In this document: in pieces, positions 13,341-20,983 of the stretch
Layout of the letters: each line of letters opens with the position of its first letter
How positions within the stretch are numbered: the first letter of the stretch is position 1
Assembly: GCA_023391005.1 (NCBI GenBank)
Contig: JAEWBS010000118.1
Coordinates: 1-33,008 of the forward strand
DNA: 33,008 nucleotides
From: Bacillota bacterium
GTDB lineage: Bacteria > Bacillota > Clostridia > Oscillospirales > Ruminococcaceae
Direction: 5' to 3'
The notes under the pieces: generated by a model
The model's database searches: none
Seen by the model: only the letters and a program-made list of their open reading frames with translations
What the model was told of the DNA's origin: nothing
Translations under genes and position numbers: made by a program

Positions 13341-14249
13341 ATGAAAAAGTCTTATTTCCCCAAGGATGGGGTCTGGCTCAAAGGAAATTTACATAGCCAT
13401 ACAACCGTGTCGGACGGCACAATCACGCCAACCGACCTTGCGCGGCTCTATTACGCCCACGGTTACGATTTTCTGTCCATGACCGACCACAATGTCTTCG
13501 TACCGCACAGCGTGCTGCCACAAGAACAGCTGATGCTGCTCACCGGTGTGGAGCACGACATTGAATATACCCGCGATAAGTGCACCCACATCGTGGGCAC
13601 CGGCGCGCCCGGCAAAGAAAGCACCGGCTACCTTTGCAAGCGCTACTCCGCCGCGGAGCTGACCGACCAGCAGCTCACCGATATGATGCAGGCAGACGGG
13701 CAATTTGTCACACTGGCCCACCCCGTCTGGTCCAGAATGGAGCCGGAGGAAATCCGGGTGCTGGACGGCTTTCATGCGATAGAGGTCTATAACAACGGCA
13801 CCGAGCATCTGTGCCACGGCGGCAACGCGGAGATTTACTGGGATATGCTTCTGCGCCGTGGAAGGCGCGTTTTTGCCACCGCCAGCGACGATGTGCATGT
13901 TCCCCATGACCTGTTCGGCGGGTGGATATGCGTCAAGGCCGACCAGCGCAGTCCACGAGCCATTATGGACGCGCTCTTTAGCGGCACATTCTATGCCTCC
14001 AGCGGCCCTGTGATCCGCGACTTCGGCGTGGACGGCGATCAGGTATACGTCTCCTGCTCCGCCTGCCGTGAAATCCATTTTGTCACCTACCCGCCCAGAG
14101 GGAAGTCCTTTTTTGAACAAGACGGAGTGCCGCTCACCGAGGCTTCCCATACCCTCACAAAGCGTGAGGCTTATGTCCGCATCGTCTGTGTGAACAATGA
14201 GGGCCGATCCGCCTGGACAAATCCCATCTTTTTTGACGACCGCAAGTGA
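13341..14249 (+). CDS. PHP-domain metallohydrolase, CehA/McbA-like
   Basis: 302 residues. The PHP metal motifs are present: NLHSHTTVSDG (H18, H20), SMTDHNVF (D49, H50), TGVEHDIEY, VTLAHPVWS and TASDDVHVP. The C-terminal third (YASSGPVIRDFGVDGDQVYVSCS) is the beta-rich tail typical of CehA/McbA proteins. The family includes phosphoesterases and other metal-dependent hydrolases. No signal peptide, so cytoplasmic. Being last in the TRAP operon, it probably hydrolyses the imported molecule or an intermediate, possibly a phosphoester or ester. The specific substrate cannot be read from sequence. Confidence 0.85.
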   Translation: MKKSYFPKDGVWLKGNLHSHTTVSDGTITPTDLARLYYAHGYDFLSMTDHNVFVPHSVLPQEQLMLLTGVEHDIEYTRDKCTHIVGTGAPGKESTGYLCKRYSAAELTDQQLTDMMQADGQFVTLAHPVWSRMEPEEIRVLDGFHAIEVYNNGTEHLCHGGNAEIYWDMLLRRGRRVFATASDDVHVPHDLFGGWICVKADQRSPRAIMDALFSGTFYASSGPVIRDFGVDGDQVYVSCSACREIHFVTYPPRGKSFFEQDGVPLTEASHTLTKREAYVRIVCVNNEGRSAWTNPIFFDDRK

Positions 14250-14367
14250 GCGGGTTAAAAATGACAAACTGACGGTGTCGGCTTGGGATAAAGAAAGATT
14301 ATATATTTGATCAATCAAACATCAGCTGCTTGGCGGCATGGTTCCAGCTATGAGGGAGGATCGTGGC

Positions 14368-15066
14368 GTGCTTGAGCTCCTAAATCCACTGAGGGAATTG
14401 TCAATAGCATCTATTGTTTTTCGTTTTCTGCTGGCAACTGGCTGCGGCGCGGTAATCGGGTATGAGAGAGGTAAAAAACGCCACGCCGCCGGACTGCGCA
14501 CACATATTGTTGTATGCATTGGTGCGTCGTCCGTCATGTTGCTCAGTCAATACCTTTCTTTTTATTTCGACACAGATGCGGACCCCGCGCGCCTTGGCGC
14601 TCAGGTCATTAGCGGCATCGGTTTTCTTGGTGCCGGAACCATTGTCATTACCGGATATCAAAGGGGTCAGCGCGTAAAGGGCTTGACGACCGCCGCGGGG
14701 CTATGGGCATCCGCATGTATGGGGCTTGCCGTGGGAAGCGGATTTTACGAGGCGGCGGTTATTATGTGCGCGTTTCTTTTTTGTGTCATCGCGGCGCTGA
14801 ACCGTCTCGACGAAAAGTACTTAAAAGACTCCACCGTCATCCGTTTTTATATTGAGTACACGGCCGAGACGCCGTTTTCGACGATTCTTGCGACATTACG
14901 AAAAAACAGATGGCATCTCTCGTATTTAGAGTATCCCGGAGGAAATAGCGGCCCAATCAATAGCGCGATCATTGACGTACAGCGTTTCGGTCAGGATTCG
15001 GATCGCAATGCCTTGTTAGCAACATTGCGCTGCACCAATGGCGTCTTATTCGTAGAGGATGCGTAG
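14368..15066 (+). CDS. MgtC/SapB-family membrane protein
   Basis: 232 residues; the GTG at 14368 is chosen because GGAGG lies 8 nt upstream, while the in-frame ATGs at 14338 and 14350 lie before that RBS. MgtC hallmarks are ATGCGAVIGYERGKKRHAAGLRTHIVVCIGAS in parts, then ARLGAQVISGIGFLGAGTI and VKGLTTAAGLWASACMGLAVG. About five membrane segments fill residues 10-140. A C-terminal ACT-like cytosolic domain (FYIEYTAETPFSTILATLRKN) covers the rest. MgtC proteins help growth in low magnesium and modulate membrane ATPase activity. It appears transcriptionally separate from the TRAP genes. No M-box riboswitch was recognised. Confidence 0.9.
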   Translation: MLELLNPLRELSIASIVFRFLLATGCGAVIGYERGKKRHAAGLRTHIVVCIGASSVMLLSQYLSFYFDTDADPARLGAQVISGIGFLGAGTIVITGYQRGQRVKGLTTAAGLWASACMGLAVGSGFYEAAVIMCAFLFCVIAALNRLDEKYLKDSTVIRFYIEYTAETPFSTILATLRKNRWHLSYLEYPGGNSGPINSAIIDVQRFGQDSDRNALLATLRCTNGVLFVEDA

Positions 15067-15150
15067 TTTTAAGAATTTGTTGGCCAGATCATTTATTAAC
15101 AGGACAACAATTATTAAAACCTTGCGAAGTTATGAAGGAGGAAAAGTAAT

Positions 15151-16110
15151 ATGAGAATGAACACGCGTATAAGAGCAATTGTCGTATTCCTACTCTGTGC
15201 GGTGACTTTACTTTCCGTTACAGCAAGCGCGGCATATTATAACACCTACACAACGGTTGCAACAATTCCTAATGGCAACGGCTGCAATCGTACGCAGGGC
15301 TTTGCCGTCGGTTCGTCTTATGTCTATACGGCCAAATGCAACGATGACGAAAGCAAGCAGGTTATCTACAGGACTAAAATGAGTGATGGCAGCACGACGC
15401 TCATGACCAATGGGGACACCTCGGCCACCTATACAACCCGCCTTGGGCATGCCAACGATATGGATACCTGCACGATCAACGAAGAATACCATCTTTTTGT
15501 TGCTACGTTGAAGAGCGGTAACGAAAGCCTTGTCAAGCTTCAATATTCCGGCACAACCTATAAGCAATTGGGCGGATTTAAGCTGCAATACAATGGCAAG
15601 GACATGGCCATATCAGGCGTCAAAAAATATGCCAAGGACGCCAACTACATTTACTTTCTCTTTTTTGGATATAATGGCACCGAAACCGGTGTAACCGTTT
15701 ACAGAGGCAAAGTTCCATTGACCGCAAACAGTGGAACAATTAATATGACGTATGCGTTTAACATCAACATTAAAGACGCATTGGTTGATGGCAAAACCGT
15801 ATCGGGCCTTGAAAACTTTACAAGACAGGGGATCGGGTATATAGCAAGCAGTGACCAGCTGTTAGTGCCGCTGACAAAGAACAACGTCAGTATCATACTC
15901 GTTTACAACAATGCCTCGACTGCCACAGGTACGGTCGGTGCGAATCCTAATCTGTCATTCCGTATCACATCTTCTACCTATCCGACCCTTTTTGAGATAG
16001 AAGGGTGTGATGAAACCAATGGGAAGCTATACTTTAATTGCAACCGAAAAGCAAACTCAAGCGATATTGCGCATGACGCGGTTTGTTATTTTAATAATTT
16101 CACACCGTAA
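15151..16110 (+). CDS. Secreted protein of unknown function, possible beta-propeller
   Basis: 319 residues with a clear Sec signal peptide (RIRAIVVFLLCAVTLLSVTASAAYY; cleavage likely after ASA). The mature part is rich in Tyr, Thr, Gly and Asn and shows repeated strand patterns (GFAVGSSYVYTAKCNDDESKQVIYR, DMDTCTINEEYHLFVATLKSG, GIGYIASSDQLLVPLTKNNVSIILVYN, read in parts) that suggest a 5-7-bladed propeller-like fold. No catalytic motif, LPxTG or S-layer domain is seen. A strong RBS (AAGGAGG) lies upstream and a strong terminator downstream, so it is monocistronic. Function not recognised. Confidence 0.8.
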   Translation: MRMNTRIRAIVVFLLCAVTLLSVTASAAYYNTYTTVATIPNGNGCNRTQGFAVGSSYVYTAKCNDDESKQVIYRTKMSDGSTTLMTNGDTSATYTTRLGHANDMDTCTINEEYHLFVATLKSGNESLVKLQYSGTTYKQLGGFKLQYNGKDMAISGVKKYAKDANYIYFLFFGYNGTETGVTVYRGKVPLTANSGTINMTYAFNINIKDALVDGKTVSGLENFTRQGIGYIASSDQLLVPLTKNNVSIILVYNNASTATGTVGANPNLSFRITSSTYPTLFEIEGCDETNGKLYFNCNRKANSSDIAHDAVCYFNNFTP

Positions 16111-16212
16111 TAAAGTTTGCTTTTCAAGAACCTGAGCATCAACGGTAAAACTGCTTTAATGATTCCTCCGGGTCTATAAGGCATATTCTGATGTGAAAAG
16201 CTGACGTCCATT

Positions 16213-16263
16213 GCAGCAAAAGAGGATTGGCGGGGGCCAATCCTCTTTTGCTGCTATTATTTA
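16213..16263 (+). terminator. Strong terminator after the secreted protein gene
   Basis: A perfect 19-bp stem (16213-16231 with 16236-16254), loop GGGG, followed by TATTATTTAA. Confidence 0.9.
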
Positions 16264-16365
16264 ACGCTGCGCCATAACCGATATAAAACGCCGCTTTGCA
16301 AGGGCCTCTATGCGCTGCAAATCTGCATACGAATTTTTCCTTTTGAAAAAGTTTTTAAAGATCGC

Positions 16366-16396
16366 TTGACATTGACGTAACGTCAAGGACTATACT
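16366..16396 (+). promoter_or_regulatory. MerR-type promoter and operator (19-bp spacer)
   Basis: TTGACA (16366-16371) and TATACT (16391-16396) are separated by 19 bp. The spacer holds the perfect palindrome TTGACGT-A-ACGTCAA (16372-16386). This is the standard architecture for MerR-family activators, which untwist an over-long spacer, and indicates autoregulation of the downstream gene. Confidence 0.88.
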
Positions 16397-16419
16397 CTGG
16401 TTGTCAGGAGGTGAATGAC

Positions 16420-17178
16420 ATGGAGTACACCATCAACAAATTGGCAAAGCTTGCGGGCGTCAGCACGCGGACGCTTCGCTGGTATGATACGTGTGGGCTG
16501 CTCAAGCCGCACCGGATTAGCTCTAATGGATATCGGGTCTACGGACAAACCGAAATTGACCGTTTGCAGCAAATTTTGTTCTACCGGGAATTAGGCGTCG
16601 AACTTTCGGAAATAGGGCATATCTTATCGGCAAAGGATTTTGACGGGCTTGCCGCATTGCAGAGCCATTATGCCGCTCTATGCGACAAACGCGACCGGCT
16701 TGACAGCCTGATACAAAATGTGGATAAAAGCATAAAATCCATGAAAGGAGAAATTGAAATGCAAGACAACGAAAAATTTGAGGGCTTTAAACAAAAGCTC
16801 ATAGACGACAATGAGAAGCTATACGGAGACGAAATCCGCGAAAAGTATGGCGCCGACGCGGTAACGCGCGCCAACGCCAAGGTAAAGGGCATGACCCAGG
16901 CGCAATATGCCGAGGTTGAACGCTTGTCGCAGCAGCTGAACAATACCTTGAAAGAGGCGTTTGAGCAGGGCGACCCGGCGGGTGCACTGGCGCAAAAGGC
17001 CTGCGCGCTTCATAAACAGTGGCTCTGTTTCTATTGGGATAGCTACAGCAAAGAAGCGCACATCGGCGTTACGCAGATGTATGTGGACGACCCCCGTTTT
17101 ACCGCGTATTACGATAAAATTGCGGTTGGCTGTGCGGTTTTCTTACGGGATGCCGTTCGGATATTCTGCGAATCATGA
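16420..17178 (+). CDS. MerR-family regulator with TipAS effector domain
   Basis: 252 residues; ATG 16420 is chosen with AGGAGG 7 nt upstream. The MerR winged HTH is YTINKLAKLAGVSTRTLRWYD then GLLKPHRISSNGYRVYGQTE (residues 3-45). A dimerisation coiled coil covers about 60-115 and an alpha-helical TipAS domain covers 117-250 (LYGDEIREKYG, ALHKQWLCFYWDSYSKEAHIGVTQMYVDDPRFTAYYDKI). TipA-type proteins bind bulky antibiotics or peptides and activate efflux or self-expression. No efflux gene is adjacent, so it may act in trans or only on itself. Confidence 0.93.
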   Translation: MEYTINKLAKLAGVSTRTLRWYDTCGLLKPHRISSNGYRVYGQTEIDRLQQILFYRELGVELSEIGHILSAKDFDGLAALQSHYAALCDKRDRLDSLIQNVDKSIKSMKGEIEMQDNEKFEGFKQKLIDDNEKLYGDEIREKYGADAVTRANAKVKGMTQAQYAEVERLSQQLNNTLKEAFEQGDPAGALAQKACALHKQWLCFYWDSYSKEAHIGVTQMYVDDPRFTAYYDKIAVGCAVFLRDAVRIFCES

Positions 17179-17190
17179 GATAAAAACGTC

Positions 17191-17224
17191 AGGGGCTCGT
17201 GCATGGCACAAGAACCCCTTTATC
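17191..17224 (+). terminator. Probable terminator of the MerR-family gene
   Basis: AGGGGCTCGTGC and GCACAAGAACCCCT form an imperfect stem with a short loop, followed by TTTATC. It lies just after the MerR stop codon. Confidence 0.65.
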
Positions 17225-17253
17225 TAACAAAGCGCACCATTCCTTCGGTATGT

Positions 17254-17303
17254 GTATGTCCTGCGTGAAGAACGCAGGACATACGCTGTTTTTGGGCCTT
17301 TTA
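17254..17303 (+). repeat. Dispersed stem-loop repeat, copy 2
   Basis: GTATGTCCTGCGT (17254-17266) and ACGCAGGACATAC (17272-17284) form a perfect 13-bp stem with loop GAAGA, flanked by TTCGGTATGT upstream and GCTGTTTTTGGGCCTTTT downstream. The flanks and stem match copy 1 at 6785-6836. It lies between the MerR gene and the convergent LysR gene. Confidence 0.75.
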
Positions 17304-17386
17304 TCCCTTTAGATTATCACGCCCAAGCGGCAAATCCTGATTATTTTCATGGCCTGTTGCAGTTTATAGCATGACCGGCTTTTCTA

Positions 17387-18337
17387 TCAAGATGGGCAGC
17401 TTTCTTGTTCATCCAATGTGTTTAAAGCCTGAAAGGCCGCCTCGCAAAAATGGTCGACCAAACCGCCGGGCGGTCGTTCTAGGTAGTCAATGATAATCGA
17501 CCCTGTATTGCGCTCGATGCGGTTTGTTGAGAAATAGGCCAGCGGAATGCTGACCTCGGCATATTGTAGCGCCGAATGGCAGACGAAAGTAACGCCCCGG
17601 TTGCAGCTGACCAGATTCAAGGCGCTTGAGACACTGGTCGTTTCCACCACCGCTTTAGGCGTCACCTGATAGCAGCGCAGATCCTCGTCCGACATGATGC
17701 GCATGTTCTGCCACGGGCGCAAAATAATAAAGGTTTTATCTGACAATAGCCTCAAATCAATTTCCAAAGGGGTGCGGACGCTGTTTTCAGCGAGATCAAA
17801 CTGCTTTTCAAGCTGAGGCGTGCGCAGCGCCACCACAAGCACGGGGTCCGCTTTAATTTTACAATAGGAGACCGAGGATGTTTTAGGCGGCAGATTAGTC
17901 AGGCACAGGTCAATGCTGTTGTTGAGCAGGGCGCGTTCACAGGCGCGGGCTGTATATTCCACAATGTTGATTTGCGCCTCAGGGTATTGCTTGACAAAGC
18001 GTCCAATCATTTTCGGGAGTATGTAAGCGCCCAGATAGGGCAGGGTGCCGATAGAGAGGCGCTGTTTTTCCAGTTTGTGCAGCGTTTCAAAATCGCGATC
18101 CATAAGGGACTGAAGCTGCTGAAAGGACGCGATATATTCCAGAAATTTGACGCCTGCGGGGGTGATATCCAGCGGTATCTTGCTTCGATCAAATAACACC
18201 ACTCCCAACCGCTTTTCCAAGTCGTGCAAATAGCGGCTCAGCGAGGGTTGAGAGAGAAAAAGAGCCTGCGAAGCTTTCGAGATGCTTTTATGATCGGCAA
18301 TAGCCTGAATATATTTGCACATGCGTTGGTCAATCAC
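17387..18337 (-). CDS. LysR-family transcriptional regulator
   Basis: 316 residues, GTG start at 18337 with GGAAGG about 8 nt upstream. The N-terminal LysR winged HTH is MCKYIQAIADHKSISKASQA then LFLSQPSLSRYLHDLEKRLGVVLFDRS (residues 6-52). The effector-binding domain begins near residue 90 (RLSIGTLPYLGAYILPKMIGRF). It is divergent from the PEP mutase/isocitrate lyase-family gene and most likely controls that cluster. LysR regulators usually bind an interrupted dyad in such a shared region, and a candidate dyad is at 18486-18515. Confidence 0.93.
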   Translation of the reverse strand: MIDQRMCKYIQAIADHKSISKASQALFLSQPSLSRYLHDLEKRLGVVLFDRSKIPLDITPAGVKFLEYIASFQQLQSLMDRDFETLHKLEKQRLSIGTLPYLGAYILPKMIGRFVKQYPEAQINIVEYTARACERALLNNSIDLCLTNLPPKTSSVSYCKIKADPVLVVALRTPQLEKQFDLAENSVRTPLEIDLRLLSDKTFIILRPWQNMRIMSDEDLRCYQVTPKAVVETTSVSSALNLVSCNRGVTFVCHSALQYAEVSIPLAYFSTNRIERNTGSIIIDYLERPPGGLVDHFCEAAFQALNTLDEQESCPS

Positions 18338-18485
18338 AGTCGGTTCCTTCCTTTCAGCATCGTTACGCGTTGAATGTGCCGGCGCTCAGGCCGCTGATGG
18401 GCTGCCGTTTGTTATTTAAAACACAATCTATTCTTAGCTCATTATAACCTAAATTTTATTTTCTGCAATGCCTGCAAGCCTTATT

Positions 18486-18515
18486 AAAAGATATAGTATC
18501 AATGCTATATCTTTT
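18486..18515. promoter_or_regulatory. Candidate LysR-type operator (11-bp inverted repeat)
   Basis: AAAAGATATAG (18486-18496) and CTATATCTTTT (18505-18515) are perfect inverted arms 8 nt apart. The core ATAG-N8-CTAT fits the interrupted dyads (T-N11-A type) used by LysR proteins, and it lies in the divergent region upstream of a possible -35. Confidence 0.6.
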
Positions 18516-18531
18516 ATGCGCGATTAAGTAT

Positions 18532-18560
18532 TCGACTTTTTTAAATGACTCTTATATCAT
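18532..18560 (+). promoter_or_regulatory. Possible promoter of the lyase-family gene
   Basis: TCGACT (18532-18537), 17-bp spacer and TATCAT (18555-18560). The -35 is weak, consistent with an activator-dependent promoter next to the LysR-like dyad. Confidence 0.4.
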
Positions 18561-18570
18561 TGGTTTCAGA

Positions 18571-18584
18571 GAGAATCGATTCTC
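18571..18584. promoter_or_regulatory. 14-bp perfect palindrome in the 5' leader
   Basis: GAGAATCGATTCTC lies just downstream of the predicted transcription start and about 40 nt before the ATG. It could be an operator for a second, unidentified repressor acting as a roadblock. Confidence 0.45.
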
Positions 18585-18624
18585 ATGGAATGTTCGGAAT
18601 TTCAATTTGAGAGGAGCAAAGACC

Positions 18625-19491
18625 ATGGGTAATAGTCATGCGAAGGATTTTAGAAGGGCGGTATCGGAAAATAAATTTTTAACGCTGCCGGGAATCTACG
18701 ATTGCCTCAGTGCGCGCATTGCGGAGGAGGCGGGCTTTTCCGCGTTGTTTCTATCCGGGGGCGCGTTGGCGTACAGCAGACTGGGCGTGCCGGATTTTGG
18801 TTTTTTAAATCTGACCGAATTTGCGGAGGCCATTAAGAATATCGTGGCCTGCGTCAAGGTTCCGCTGATTGCGGATGCCGATAACGGCTTTGGCAACGCC
18901 ATTCAGGCCGCGTATACGGGCAAGGTCTATGAACAGCTTGGCGCGGCGGGCTTGCAGATAGACGATAAAATTCTGCCCGCAACCGACCCGAACAAGGACG
19001 AGATTGTCGGGTGGGAGATGATCGCGCCTAAAATTAAGGCGGTGCGCCAAAACGTCTCGGATGATTTTGTCATCATCTACCGCACCTGCGCCAACCTGTA
19101 CGGCTATGGCATCGACGAATCGATTCGCCGCGTGAATCTTGCCAAAGAATGCGGCGCCGACTATGCCTATGTCGACGGTATCCGCTCGGTCGCGGAGATG
19201 GAAGCGCTGTCAGAGCAGGCCAACCTGCCACTGCTGATTAATCTCAACGAGAAGGGCTTTTGCGGTTCGCTCCCGATTGAACAGATTAAAAAGCTGAATT
19301 ACTGCATAGGGCTTTTCCCTATTTCCAGCATGCTGGCCGCTGCAAAAGGCATGATGAAGGTGTTGGAGGTGCTGGCAAAAGAGGGCTCGACCCTCCCGGC
19401 CCGTGACGCAATGGTCAACCCGCCGATTACCGTTCACAATATGATGGGGCAGACCTCCCTGATCGAAACCTATGGCAAGCTCTATAAATAG
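18625..19491 (+). CDS. PEP mutase/isocitrate lyase superfamily enzyme (oxaloacetate decarboxylase-like)
   Basis: 288 residues; ATG 18625 chosen with GAGGAG upstream. The longer frame from 18502 runs through the operator and promoter. The barrel motifs are AEEAGFSALFLSGGALAYSRLG, then the Mg-binding VPLIADADNGFGN (about 82-94), GAAGLQIDDKI, and YRTCANLYGYG. Isocitrate and methylisocitrate lyases carry a KKCGH/KRCGH catalytic Cys loop after the IEDQ-like strand. Here the loop reads LPATDPNKDEIVG and has no Cys. That excludes standard lyase chemistry and points to the decarboxylase/hydrolase/mutase branch acting on oxaloacetate-like 2-oxo acids. It heads a cluster with a GltS-like carrier and an amidase. 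Confidence 0.85.
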   Translation: MGNSHAKDFRRAVSENKFLTLPGIYDCLSARIAEEAGFSALFLSGGALAYSRLGVPDFGFLNLTEFAEAIKNIVACVKVPLIADADNGFGNAIQAAYTGKVYEQLGAAGLQIDDKILPATDPNKDEIVGWEMIAPKIKAVRQNVSDDFVIIYRTCANLYGYGIDESIRRVNLAKECGADYAYVDGIRSVAEMEALSEQANLPLLINLNEKGFCGSLPIEQIKKLNYCIGLFPISSMLAAAKGMMKVLEVLAKEGSTLPARDAMVNPPITVHNMMGQTSLIETYGKLYK

Positions 19492-19587
19492 TCTGGCTCA
19501 GATGGTTCTATATTGAGCAGATTAGAAACGACCGGTTTTTGCAACTTATTTTTGACAAACCTGTACTTATGCTTTTAAAATTAAATC

Positions 19588-20955
19588 ATGATGAAAGCGG
19601 GATGTATTGAGATGACATTAACAGATGTATTGCAAGATTTCGCCTATTTAAGTGTTCTGCTTCTAATCGGATTTGAAATGAGAAAACGCATTAAAATTTT
19701 ACAGCGATATTTTATCCCAACATCCCTTATCGCCGGTACGCTCGGCATGTTCTTTGGCCCCAACTGGCTGGGGACGGTTTCTGCGGTTCACATTCCGTTC
19801 TCCGGCAGCCTGCCGCAGTGGGCCGGCGTACTGGTCATTTTTGTTTGCGCCACCATGTTTTTAGGCATTGAGTTGGGCAAAGTTGGGCGCGACGGCATGG
19901 CCACCACCTTTATGGCCGGTGTTTGCCATCAGTCCCAGATATTGATCGGGCTGGGTGTCGCGGCTGTGTTCGGCCTGTTTACCGATCTGCCGTATCAGTT
20001 TGGCTACATGGGTGTCTGGGGTTTTTATGCCGGGCATGGCAATGCGACAACGGTCGGCACCATTATCAAGGAGGCAGGCTATTGGGATGACGCCGTTGGC
20101 GTCGGCGTAACCTTTGCGACCATCGGTATTGTCACCGGCATTGTGATTGGGATGATTTTGATCAACTACGGTGCGCGAAAGGGCTTCACGCATGTTAAAA
20201 TGTCCTTTGAGATGATGCCCGAAGAGGAGCGCACCGGCTATATCGCCCCGGGCAACCGGCCCTCTGTCGGCAATGCCGTCACAAACGCCTCGTCGCTTGA
20301 CCCCATGGCCTTTCAGCTTGCCATTGTGGGCATTGTCGTGGTGCTGGGCATAGCGGAACGCGCGCTGCTCATCAAGCTCAGCCCCGTTATGAAGGGCTTT
20401 CCGCTGGTCGGCGCGGTGCTGGTTTCAAGCATGATTGTCGGCTATATCATCAACAAGACCAGCCTGAAGCAGCGGGTTGACCGCAAGCTGATGAGCCGCA
20501 TTACCGGAACGGCGCTGGAATATATGATTACCGCTGCCATTGTCACGACATCCAAGCAGGTTTTTACCGACTACGCCCTGCCGCTGATGGTCATTTCGGC
20601 CCTGATGGTCGTCGGGAATATTCTCGTCTGCTTTGGTCTGGGCAAACGCTGGCTTTCGGAAAGCTGGTTTGAAACGGCCGTCGGTCTGTACGGGCAATGC
20701 TGCGGCGTGCTTGCCACCGGCCTCATGCTCGTGAAGGTCATGGATCCTTCCAGCGAGACGACCGCCTCGCAGTGCATTTCCACCTCCAGCACGTTGGGTT
20801 ATGCGTGGCAGATTCCCTATATGATTGTCGGTTCTATCGCCATCTACACGGCGCCGCAGCTGACGACCATCATCTCGGCCGCTTTCTTCCTGTTCTGCCT
20901 GATCGGCGGGGAGGTGCTGTATGCCAGAAAAAAGAAGGTGCCGGCCAAGCAGTAA
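19588..20955 (+). CDS. Sodium/glutamate symporter GltS-like (ESS family) carrier
   Basis: 455 residues, about 10-12 membrane segments. FYAGHGNATTVGTIIKEAG (about residue 146) and the C-terminal counterpart GLYGQCCGVLATGLMLVKVMDPSS are the two inverted-repeat motifs matching the GltS signatures (GGHGTA..W and G...T..GL...R.VDP). ESS carriers import glutamate or related acidic compounds with sodium. The start is uncertain: ATG at 19588, 19591 or 19612 are all possible and the RBS is weak. Placed between a 2-oxoacid-type enzyme and an amidase, its substrate is probably a dicarboxylate or an amide of one rather than glutamate itself. Confidence 0.85.
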   Translation: MMKAGCIEMTLTDVLQDFAYLSVLLLIGFEMRKRIKILQRYFIPTSLIAGTLGMFFGPNWLGTVSAVHIPFSGSLPQWAGVLVIFVCATMFLGIELGKVGRDGMATTFMAGVCHQSQILIGLGVAAVFGLFTDLPYQFGYMGVWGFYAGHGNATTVGTIIKEAGYWDDAVGVGVTFATIGIVTGIVIGMILINYGARKGFTHVKMSFEMMPEEERTGYIAPGNRPSVGNAVTNASSLDPMAFQLAIVGIVVVLGIAERALLIKLSPVMKGFPLVGAVLVSSMIVGYIINKTSLKQRVDRKLMSRITGTALEYMITAAIVTTSKQVFTDYALPLMVISALMVVGNILVCFGLGKRWLSESWFETAVGLYGQCCGVLATGLMLVKVMDPSSETTASQCISTSSTLGYAWQIPYMIVGSIAIYTAPQLTTIISAAFFLFCLIGGEVLYARKKKVPAKQ

Positions 20956-20983
20956 GTTGATATTAAAAAAGGAGCGTTTTACC

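Noticed and set aside
13389..14318. Long minus-strand ORF (309 codons) opposite the PHP gene
   Set aside because: The plus strand has intact PHP metal motifs and operon context; the reverse frame is a GC-rich codon shadow.
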